Position numbers and translations under genes: made by a program. A stretch of 5,286 nucleotides of DNA from the NCBI GenBank assembly GCA_023228285.1, contig JALOBM010000060.1, positions 6,618 through 11,903 on the forward strand. The letters are read 5' to 3'. Shown here piece after piece: positions 1 to 5,251 of the stretch. The first letter of the stretch is position 1. Every line of letters begins with the position of its first letter. Origin of the DNA: Candidatus Cloacimonadota bacterium (lineage in GTDB: Bacteria > Cloacimonadota > Cloacimonadia > Cloacimonadales > Cloacimonadaceae). Below the pieces are notes generated by a model. The model did not search any database and was not told the DNA's origin. It was given only the letters and a program-made list of their open reading frames with translations.

Positions 1-1
1 T

Positions 2-364
2 GAAGAAAAAAAGTTGGGTAGGCCACTTACTGACGAAGAACATTTCGGATTCATATTCGAAGTTTCACACAGTATGAATGCTGCCAGCAAAGAATTGAAG
101 AAGCTGACGAAATGCCCATTATGTGGTAAGCACAACACAGAAAAAACGTTTCTCGGGACGAGTATTGATATTAGAATTCGTGGTGGCGATTGGCGCGAAT
201 ACAAGAAGAAGAATGCAGCAGCTCTACAACGTGATATGGCCTTGCACCAGCTGCAAAATAACGATCCATATGGCTACATGAGAACAGACAGCGATAAAGC
301 CGACCTGGCCGATAAATTACGTGCTGGTAGTAAAGAAAAGCCAAAACCAACATATTTTGTGTAA
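2..364 (+). CDS. FmdB-like zinc-ribbon phage protein, 5' end cut by window edge
   Basis: The frame is open to the left edge (it reads E-E-K-K before the first TTG at 14), so the gene very probably begins upstream. The TTG at 14 has no Shine-Dalgarno sequence and is a poor start. The visible 121 codons resemble the FmdB-type zinc ribbon common in phages. A phenylalanine-glutamate followed by V-S-H-S-M leads, 17 residues after the FE, to CPLCG, then to a Gly-rich stretch (RGGDWREY) and a charged tail ending KPKPTYFV. In the usual family the FE is directly preceded by a first CxxC pair; here those positions read EEHFG, so the first zinc knuckle is missing. It is followed after 3 nt by another small Cys-rich gene. 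The role is unknown; the family name is a pattern match from memory and is moderate at best. Confidence 0.5.
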   Translation, partial: EEKKLGRPLTDEEHFGFIFEVSHSMNAASKELKKLTKCPLCGKHNTEKTFLGTSIDIRIRGGDWREYKKKNAAALQRDMALHQLQNNDPYGYMRTDSDKADLADKLRAGSKEKPKPTYFV

Positions 365-367
365 TAT

Positions 368-574
368 ATGGTATCATTTGAATGTATCCAATGTGGTAGA
401 GATACTAAGACTAATGGCGCAGCTGTGTTAGTTGATAATGATATTCGTCGTGTGCACATGGGCTTATGTTATGCCCAGCTATGCTTGGAACATCAAGACG
501 TATGTGAGAACAGCGGTCTTGACATAGAAGATATCAAAAATTACATTGCGCAGCATAATGGCTCTATCGAATGA
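368..574 (+). CDS. Small Cys-rich putative zinc-binding protein
   Basis: This 68-residue protein starts at an ATG 3 nt after the preceding stop and has no visible Shine-Dalgarno sequence, so it is probably translated by coupling. Cysteines sit at C6 and C9 (ECIQCG), C34, C39, H42 and C46. C6-x2-C9 and C39-x2-H42 could form one zinc site in a treble-clef or ribbon arrangement. The C-terminal 20 residues (LDIEDIKNYIAQ) look helical and acidic. I do not recognise a named family. The gene overlaps the start of the polymerase gene by 17 nt in another frame, so it belongs to the same transcription unit. It may be a small DNA- or protein-binding factor, but nothing in the sequence fixes its partner. 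Confidence 0.75.
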   Translation: MVSFECIQCGRDTKTNGAAVLVDNDIRRVHMGLCYAQLCLEHQDVCENSGLDIEDIKNYIAQHNGSIE

Positions 575-1748
575 TTCAGTAAGTTATTTTTGTGTATTAT
601 TCGATAGAAGGTTAAGGCCATTAATCGCTGGCATAAGATCGCATGGTAATGACGCCATTATTCCATTATTTATACCAGGCACTAGCAGGAAAATTTATGA
701 TATTCACAAATCAATAAAAAAGCTAAATCAGTGGATTGAGCAGTCATTATTGAATGATAAGACAATAGTGACAAATGATCTCAAATCCATCTTAACTGGG
801 TTCAATTTCAAACTACCAAGAGAAAGGCTGAACATATATGATGTTTTTCAGCCCACACCACAAATACCGAGCACAATAGAAGAAGCCACATTAACAATTA
901 ATAACGCACTATATGATTTGCAAAAACATCGATTGTATATGTGGCAAAAAGTCGCCGCTAATGCGTCGGTTGTTTATGAAAGCCTAGAGCGTTCTGGTAT
1001 TTTAGTCGGTGGTTTACAAAGATACCCTAAGTGGACGCATAGGACTGTCAGTGGTAGGAGTAAGAATACTGGATTCAATCTGCAAGGTACGACGGAAAAC
1101 GATCCAATATCAGACCCACGTGGTAATGAATTAGATCTATTCATCAACTTCGATTGGCAAGCAGCAGACATACGCATAGCCGCAATACTGAGCGGTGATG
1201 AAGAGCTTAACAGAATGTCGATAGAATCAGATCCATATTTAAAACTATCTGAAATAATTGACGTTCCAAGAAAAGAATGCAAAATTATGCTATTGCGTGC
1301 GATTAACGCAATTGACGTCGATAATCCAATATTTCAAATATTTCCAGATTTGCGTAGATGGATGATAAGACAAAAAGAAAGTTTAGATAATGAACAACCA
1401 ATATCTAGCATATTGGGTAGAAGGTTCTTTAATGCCGAAAAGCCACGATCCGCGTTCAATTCAACAATGCAAGGATCAATTGCACAGGCTATGCAACTTG
1501 TGATAAGAAGAGTTTGGGAATTGGGGTATAGGCTTCTAGCAGAGACACATGATTCCATAACCATAGCATGCGACAAGAGTACAATAAAGCCAACGATTCG
1601 CGAAGTAGCGAACATTATGTGTAGGCCATTCGCTGGTGTACTTGATAGCAACCCGGTGTTTCCAGTACGTATCAAAATCGGTAAAAAATGGTGCCAATGG
1701 AAGCCGTGTGGGATATATCTTGATGTAGATAAGTTCAAACCCTCTTGA
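558..1748 (+). CDS. Compact family A DNA polymerase (polymerase domain, degenerate exonuclease-like N-terminus)
   Basis: The product is a template-directed DNA polymerase of the Pol I type, here 396 residues from the ATG at 558. An upstream in-frame TTG at 546 would add 4 residues but is less likely. Motifs appear in family order: SGR and FNLQG (about 165-177, the TGRLSS...NLQN region of Klenow); motif A FDWQAADIRIAAILSGDEEL with metal-ligand D199; fingers RKECK with R238 and K242; GRRF near 287; RSAFNSTMQG holding the equivalents of Klenow R841, N845 and Q849; and motif C ETHDSITI with H331 and D332. The Glu after the motif C Asp is Ser. The O-helix Tyr (Klenow Y766) appears to be Asn250. 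Residues about 10-125 look like a shrunken 3'-5' exonuclease fold without its acidic catalytic residues. No 5' nuclease domain is attached; a separate gene downstream supplies one. Codons are rich in ATA. Polymerase identity is firm; proofreading is probably absent. Confidence 0.93.
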   Translation: MALSNDSVSYFCVLFDRRLRPLIAGIRSHGNDAIIPLFIPGTSRKIYDIHKSIKKLNQWIEQSLLNDKTIVTNDLKSILTGFNFKLPRERLNIYDVFQPTPQIPSTIEEATLTINNALYDLQKHRLYMWQKVAANASVVYESLERSGILVGGLQRYPKWTHRTVSGRSKNTGFNLQGTTENDPISDPRGNELDLFINFDWQAADIRIAAILSGDEELNRMSIESDPYLKLSEIIDVPRKECKIMLLRAINAIDVDNPIFQIFPDLRRWMIRQKESLDNEQPISSILGRRFFNAEKPRSAFNSTMQGSIAQAMQLVIRRVWELGYRLLAETHDSITIACDKSTIKPTIREVANIMCRPFAGVLDSNPVFPVRIKIGKKWCQWKPCGIYLDVDKFKPS

Positions 1749-1764
1749 TGTATTTGATAACATA

Positions 1765-2277
1765 ATGGAAGAACAAGAAAATCTACCGAAGTGGTTTCAA
1801 GAGCATGTGCCAACAGAATTGGCCGATAGCTCTTTATTCAAATTCAAGATAAAATTACAGAATGGTAGTACCATCGAAGTTAATTTGGCCGCAGATATAG
1901 ATATTAACTTCGATATATTAGAGGATCAACACGAGCGCATACCGGCACAATACATCTATTGGGCAGCAATTTATAGCGAGCTTAGATGTGCTGTCGCCAT
2001 AATGGAATTAAGGATGAAATCAAGGCGTAAGTCTATAACACGCAGAATTACAGAGGAATTCCATAGCACCAATACAAAGCTTACAGATAAGCAGTTGCTT
2101 GCGTTGACCGAAGGCGATGATGGGCTTGTAAAAAATGAGGCAGAACTCGCAATATTGCAGAGAAATTGTGGAAAAGTATATCATATGGTTGAGGCGATCA
2201 AGCTGAGATCAGAACATACCAGATCGTTAGCTGGTTTTAAACGTCAAGAAAAAGAACAATCCGGTAGACAAACCTAA
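1765..2277 (+). CDS. Putative UvsY-like recombination mediator
   Basis: This 170-residue protein starts at an ATG 17 nt after the polymerase stop, without a clear Shine-Dalgarno sequence. Its N-terminus (1-45) contains a short beta-like stretch (FKFKIKLQNGSTIEVNLAAD). It then appears all-helical: about 50-100 carries YIYWAAIYSELR and a very basic helix MKSRRKSITRR, followed by KLTDKQLLAL and a C-terminal helix MVEAIKLRSEHTRSLAG. This order (acidic lead, YWA helix, basic helix, acid-rich loop, long helix with RS....SLAG) resembles phage proteins annotated as T4 UvsY-type mediators, which help load the UvsX recombinase onto SSB-coated DNA. Its position immediately before a gp32-like SSB supports that reading. 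There is no catalytic motif. The assignment rests on overall pattern and context, so it is tentative; a structural or unrelated helical protein is possible. Confidence 0.5.
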   Translation: MEEQENLPKWFQEHVPTELADSSLFKFKIKLQNGSTIEVNLAADIDINFDILEDQHERIPAQYIYWAAIYSELRCAVAIMELRMKSRRKSITRRITEEFHSTNTKLTDKQLLALTEGDDGLVKNEAELAILQRNCGKVYHMVEAIKLRSEHTRSLAGFKRQEKEQSGRQT

Positions 2278-2282
2278 GGAGA
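2276..2282 (+). promoter_or_regulatory. Strong ribosome binding site for the SSB gene
   Basis: AAGGAGA lies 6 nt before the GTG at 2289. It is the best Shine-Dalgarno match in the window and decides the GTG start. The genes just upstream have no comparable site. It overlaps the stop codon of the preceding gene, and the flanking leader is A-rich. Confidence 0.85.
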
Positions 2283-2288
2283 TCCATA

Positions 2289-3533
2289 GTGGGATATGAC
2301 ATTGAAGCCATTAGAGCACAAGTTAAGGCCAAACTGAAGAAGGGTAAAGACCCAACTGAATTTCGTGCACCAAAAGTCGAAATTGGCCAATCAGTGAAGT
2401 TCAAGTTTTACATCTTGCCGCCACTGCAGGCTGGTGACGCATGTAATGATGGTAAAACCACTTGCGAACATGCTATGGAATTGTTTGCAATTCCAAATGG
2501 AGCGCATTACATCGACAATAAGCGAATGGGCTGCCCTCGCATCATAAATGAGGAAGAATGCGCAATTTGCCAATATGCATTCGACTTGATGTCGGAAGTT
2601 GATAGCTCGACCGAAGAAGGCAAGAAACAACGCAGCAAGATTGCTAGAGATTTGTTGCCTGGACAATATCATCTTGTCAATCTTTATTTTCCGCCAGTCG
2701 AAACCAATGCAGAAGAATTGCGTGGTAAAGTTTTCTGGTGGAATGCCCCCAAAACTGTTGTTGATATGTGGCTTGAATGCCTGTATCGCGACGATGATGG
2801 TGGAGATCCAGACGATCCACTTGCATTCGGTGTTTTCTTCGATGAATGTAATGCTTATCAGTTCCAATTGGAAGTCAATAAGGACGGCCAAATGGTTAAC
2901 TACAAGAAATCAAAATTCATCGGAGGCAAGAAACCCATTGCTACCGATAAGGCGACAAAGAAGCTTGACGCAAAGCGGATCAAAGAGATTCTCGCCAAGC
3001 GTCATAATCTTTGGGAAAAAATGCCGCAGGTTGATATGGAAGAAATCAATCGTGTTGCCAATTCCCTTGCTGGCAATGTCGTATCGAACAACTCATCTGG
3101 GTTCGATCAAGATGAAGATGCTATGTCTGGTGAAGTCGTTGAAGAAGCACCAGTCGCTAAGCCAGTCGCCAAAGCTGTCGCTAAGCCAGCAGCCAAAGCT
3201 GTAGCCAAGCCAGCAGCAGTGGCAGCAGCTAAGCCAGCCGCAACCGTGGCCACAAAAACTGTGACTAAGACAGCAGCCGTAGCAGCCAAGCCAGCTACCA
3301 AAACCGTAGCTAAGCCGGTCAAAAAGCCCGAGCCTGAGCCTGAGTCTGAGCTTGAAGAAGAAGTCGAAGAGTTGGAGTCAGAAGTTGAGCAAGAACTTGA
3401 CGATTTAGCTGGAGAAGCTCCGGCTGAAGAGACTGAAGAAGCTCAAACCGAAGAAGAAGCTCCAGCTGAAGAAACTGAAGAAGCTGGTGTTGATGATGAG
3501 GTTGACCGTCTTCTTGGCGAACTCCAAGATTAG
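2289..3533 (+). CDS. T4 gp32-like single-stranded DNA-binding protein with H1-like and acidic tails
   Basis: This protein would bind single-stranded DNA cooperatively and recruit replication and recombination partners. The GTG start is set by AAGGAGA. Residues 1-30 are a basic N-terminal arm (KAKLKKGK), followed by an OB-fold core. H73, C82, C91 and C94 (H-x8-C-x8-C-x2-C, ending CAICQYAF) match the zinc site of T4 gp32 (H64, C77, C87, C90). Further core matches are HLVNLYFPP, RGKVFWWNAPKTVVDMW and VNYKKSKF, which parallel gp32's ANILVV, EGKVF and NYDESKF. The extreme C-terminus VDDEVDRLLGELQD parallels gp32's DDTDLDDLLNDL. At 414 residues it is much longer than gp32 (301). The excess is residues 287-347 (13 Lys, no acidic residue) and an acidic segment 348-414 (no Lys, one Arg). 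Ile codons are ATT or ATC with a single ATA, unlike the polymerase gene, consistent with high expression. Core assignment is strong; the tail's role is unknown. Confidence 0.92.
   Translation: MGYDIEAIRAQVKAKLKKGKDPTEFRAPKVEIGQSVKFKFYILPPLQAGDACNDGKTTCEHAMELFAIPNGAHYIDNKRMGCPRIINEEECAICQYAFDLMSEVDSSTEEGKKQRSKIARDLLPGQYHLVNLYFPPVETNAEELRGKVFWWNAPKTVVDMWLECLYRDDDGGDPDDPLAFGVFFDECNAYQFQLEVNKDGQMVNYKKSKFIGGKKPIATDKATKKLDAKRIKEILAKRHNLWEKMPQVDMEEINRVANSLAGNVVSNNSSGFDQDEDAMSGEVVEEAPVAKPVAKAVAKPAAKAVAKPAAVAAAKPAATVATKTVTKTAAVAAKPATKTVAKPVKKPEPEPESELEEEVEELESEVEQELDDLAGEAPAEETEEAQTEEEAPAEETEEAGVDDEVDRLLGELQD
3147..3329 (+). repeat. Lys/Ala/Pro low-complexity coding repeat (histone H1-like tail of the SSB)
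   Basis: Codons 287-347 of the SSB are built from degenerate K-(P/A)-(V/A)-A units. Lysines fall every fourth residue at 291, 295, 299, 303 and 307, then again at 323/327 and 334/338/342. Only Ala, Lys, Pro, Val and Thr are used. The DNA shows near-repeats of GCTAAGCCAG and GCCAAAGCTGT. The composition is like the C-terminal tail of histone H1 and bacterial H1-like proteins, so it is probably disordered and able to bind nucleic acid or the adjacent acidic tail. Confidence 0.85.
3417..3485 (+). repeat. 27-nt direct repeat in the acidic tail of the SSB
   Basis: Two copies, 3417-3443 and 3459-3485, differ at two third-codon positions. They both encode APAEETEEA and are offset by 42 nt (14 codons), so the frame is kept. 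This looks like an in-frame tandem duplication that lengthened the acidic tail. Confidence 0.8.
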
Positions 3534-3555
3534 TCATATCTTATAGAGAACCATG

Positions 3556-3594
3556 CAGGGCGAGGAGTGCATTGTGCTCCTCGCCCTGTTTTGT
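3556..3594 (+). terminator. Rho-independent terminator after the SSB gene
   Basis: A perfect 12-bp stem, CAGGGCGAGGAG (3556-3567) with CTCCTCGCCCTG (3577-3588), closes a 9-nt loop and is followed directly by TTTTGT. It begins 22 nt after the SSB stop. There is no T-run on the other side, so it acts on + strand transcripts only. The next gene starts 11 nt after it, leaving no room for a conventional promoter in between. Confidence 0.88.
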
Positions 3595-3599
3595 AAAGG
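3595..3599 (+). promoter_or_regulatory. Ribosome binding site of the 5' nuclease gene
   Basis: AAAGG lies 6 nt before the ATG at 3606 and immediately after the terminator U-run. It supports this ATG as the start. Translation of this gene therefore depends on transcripts that pass the hairpin or are cut near it. Confidence 0.55.
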
Positions 3600-3605
3600 C
3601 ATTAT

Positions 3606-4484
3606 ATGGAAACAAGAAATACATTGCTGGTTGATGCTCGAAATCTAATGTATCGAGCGATATTTGCTAGTAGAAAATCGCAATATTCACATCAGCACCC
3701 ATTTACCATAATGCTTAGATTTATGGTGATATGGCTTGATCGCTTTAAACCAGAAAGTGTTAATATCTTTTGGGACGCAAAACGATCTACTTTATGGCGA
3801 ATGAAAATTTTCGCTGGTTATAAAGATAAACCAGATAAATATACTATCGATATAAAAGATGAGTTAATTAGTACTCAGCTAGCAGCCAAAGCGATGTTTG
3901 CATATCTTGGTTGCAGACAGTTTAGTAAAGATCGAATGGAGGCTGACGATCTAATATACGCCACATGTAAAGTAATGGCCCCGTCGCCAGTAGTCGTATG
4001 CTCATCAGATAGTGACTATAAACAATTAGCATTTCGCATGCCACATGTTAAGTGTTTTGATCCTATGCACGAAGCCTATATGCCAGCAACTGACTATGAT
4101 CCGGTAGTTCAGAAAGCATTATGCGGTGATAAGTCAGATATGATTAATGGATATGTTGGTATAGGTCCTGTCAAGAGCACCGCTATGGCCAAATCGAGTA
4201 AGGATAGGGAGGAATTCTTATCTCACGCCGGAATGAATCTATTTATTAGGAATATGTTGCTTATAGACCTAAGCTTATGTCCAGAGCTTCTTAAGAATCA
4301 ATTATACGTCCAACGCATATTGAACACACAGCCCATCTTTAATAAGAATGAATTATTTAACCTTGCTCGTAAATATAAGGTTGGCGGTTTCGTCACCGAG
4401 TATAATAGACTAGCCGATCGATTTAGATATCTAGTCCCAAAAGTAGAGGTTAGTAATGACAAGAACAGCGAGCCAAGTGGGTAA
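3606..4484 (+). CDS. Flap endonuclease / 5'-3' exonuclease
   Basis: This 292-residue protein belongs to the FEN/XPG-type 5' nuclease family (Pol I N-terminal domain, T5 exonuclease, T4 RNase H). It removes RNA primers and 5' flaps with two metal ions. Acidic catalytic residues are in order: D10 in LLVDARNLMYRA; D57 in IFWDAKRSTLWR, followed by the basic arch-type residues R68-like KIFAGYK; E112, D114 and D115 in RMEADDLIYA; D135 and D137 in SSDSDYKQL; and D175 and D178 in CGDKSDMINGYVGIGPVKS. The last segment is the helix-3-turn-helix DNA-binding motif. The usual Asn after D178 is Met. It replaces the 5' nuclease domain missing from the polymerase encoded upstream. Its start has an AAAGG site, and its last 29 nt overlap the next gene in another frame, implying translational coupling. 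Length is usual for phage-encoded stand-alone enzymes. Confidence 0.94.
   Translation: METRNTLLVDARNLMYRAIFASRKSQYSHQHPFTIMLRFMVIWLDRFKPESVNIFWDAKRSTLWRMKIFAGYKDKPDKYTIDIKDELISTQLAAKAMFAYLGCRQFSKDRMEADDLIYATCKVMAPSPVVVCSSDSDYKQLAFRMPHVKCFDPMHEAYMPATDYDPVVQKALCGDKSDMINGYVGIGPVKSTAMAKSSKDREEFLSHAGMNLFIRNMLLIDLSLCPELLKNQLYVQRILNTQPIFNKNELFNLARKYKVGGFVTEYNRLADRFRYLVPKVEVSNDKNSEPSG
4446..4450 (+). promoter_or_regulatory. Ribosome binding site of the PD-(D/E)XK nuclease gene
   Basis: AGAGG (then T) lies 5 nt before the ATG at 4456, inside the end of the 5' nuclease gene. It supports the overlapping start rather than a later one. Confidence 0.55.
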
Positions 4485-5088
4485 ATCGAATGTAGCTACC
4501 GCCAAATGTCATGAGCGTAGGGTGGCGAAATTATTAACAGAATGGTCTGGTAGAGAATTTCGGCGTCGTAGGGTAGAGGGCAGAGAATCAGATACAGTAT
4601 TGCGTGATTTAACTGGTGATGTAGTTCCTGCCGATACGAATAATAGATGTCGGTTTAATCTTGAAGCTAAAAAAGGGAAGGGTTTCAGTCTAACTTCTCT
4701 TCTCAATGGCGTCAATACTTGTAAGTTAAGTAGTTGGTATCACCAGAGTAGTTATGATGCTTCTCTTGTATCAAAAGCATTGGGTTTAGACATTAAACCA
4801 TTAGTATTTTTCAAACCACATCCCAGTTGTGATTGGATTGCGTTTGATGCCACAGCACTAAACTTCCTTAGAGATAAAAAGAATAATCTGACACAAAATA
4901 GATTATGGTTTCCGAATCTATATTTTGATCACTATGCACATTGTGGACCAGTTTCATTCAATATTAGCCACACCAAAAATAGGAAGAACGAGATAGTTGT
5001 CCCATTGCAGTTATCGCCATGTTATATCTGCAATTGGAATGATTTTTCTGACAACGTTAATCCTGATTCCTTTTTCTTTGGCACGTAG
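4456..5088 (+). CDS. PD-(D/E)XK nuclease, probable Holliday-junction resolvase type
   Basis: This 210-residue protein shows the PD-(D/E)XK nuclease signature: E20 in the first helix (KCHERRVAKLLTEW), a basic strand REFRRRRVEGR, D55 in GDVVPAD, and E70-A-K72 in FNLEAKKGKG. After these comes a helix with KLSSWYHQSSYDA and a strand IKPLVFFKPH. The order (E, GDV, ExK, then W....Q...DA and a hydrophobic LVFFK strand) fits phage proteins annotated as putative Holliday-junction resolvases that trim branched DNA before packaging. Residues about 140-210 form a C-terminal extension with C189-x2-C192, which I cannot assign. The gene overlaps the flap endonuclease gene by 29 nt, so the two nucleases are probably made together. 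Nuclease fold is likely; the exact substrate is inferred from family and context and could be another DNA structure. Confidence 0.72.
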   Translation: MTRTASQVGKSNVATAKCHERRVAKLLTEWSGREFRRRRVEGRESDTVLRDLTGDVVPADTNNRCRFNLEAKKGKGFSLTSLLNGVNTCKLSSWYHQSSYDASLVSKALGLDIKPLVFFKPHPSCDWIAFDATALNFLRDKKNNLTQNRLWFPNLYFDHYAHCGPVSFNISHTKNRKNEIVVPLQLSPCYICNWNDFSDNVNPDSFFFGT

Positions 5089-5095
5089 GTGGATT

Positions 5096-5251
5096 ATGGC
5101 ATGCGGTGGATGTGGGAATAGAAAACCAATTAAGACTGCAAGGGCAAACAAATCTGTGATAATAAGACAGCCACCAATAAATAGACCAATGCAGCAACAA
5201 TCAAACCAAATTCACATACAACGATCTGGTGTGAGAAAGGCTAGAGCATAA
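5096..5251 (+). CDS. Small Cys/Gly- and Gln/Arg-rich protein of unknown function
   Basis: The ATG at 5096 follows the nuclease stop by 7 nt and gives a 51-residue product. AGGTGG lies just 3 nt upstream, closer than ideal. An in-frame TTG at 4997 would extend it into the nuclease gene but has no support. The protein begins MACGGCGNRKP, a C-x2-C pair at the very N-terminus, and continues into a basic, polar segment with Q-Q-Q and many Arg, Lys and Asn. Only one acidic-free stretch is seen: there is no Asp or Glu at all. It is too short for a family call. The CGGC could bind a metal. Its stop overlaps the ATG of the next gene by one base (TAATG). Confidence 0.6.
   Translation: MACGGCGNRKPIKTARANKSVIIRQPPINRPMQQQSNQIHIQRSGVRKARA

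Noticed and set aside
1334..1813. 159-codon minus-strand open frame
   Set aside because: It lies opposite the conserved polymerase motifs and the next gene's start, with no family features and no ribosome site.
2391..2891. 166-codon minus-strand open frame
   Set aside because: It is antisense to the conserved zinc and OB core of the SSB; the product has no recognisable motif.
2599..3204. 201-codon plus-strand frame inside the SSB gene
   Set aside because: It is out of frame with a well-supported SSB and its composition is typical of a shadow frame.
3107..3322. Minus-strand frame giving an Ala/Val/Leu/Thr-rich, membrane-like peptide
   Set aside because: It is the antisense reading of the Lys/Ala/Pro repeat of the SSB. 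The hydrophobic look follows from the repeat's codons, and there is no ribosome site.
3514..3547. Possible promoter TTGGCG / TATAGA just upstream of the terminator
   Set aside because: The spacer is 22 nt, too long for a sigma-70 promoter, and the transcript would run straight into the hairpin.
4381..4406. Promoter-like TTGGCG and TATAAT before the PD-(D/E)XK nuclease gene
   Set aside because: The spacer is only 14 nt and it lies in the coding region of the flap endonuclease; in AT-rich DNA this is expected by chance.
4408..4436. GACTAG...CTAGTC inverted repeat
   Set aside because: A 6-bp stem with a 17-nt loop inside a gene is weak and has no U-run.
4997..5095. TTG-started N-terminal extension of the small Cys-rich protein, with a hydrophobic stretch
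   Set aside because: It would overlap the nuclease gene by about 90 nt from a TTG without a ribosome site. The hydrophobic stretch is probably a by-product of the nuclease frame, and the ATG at 5096 fits better.
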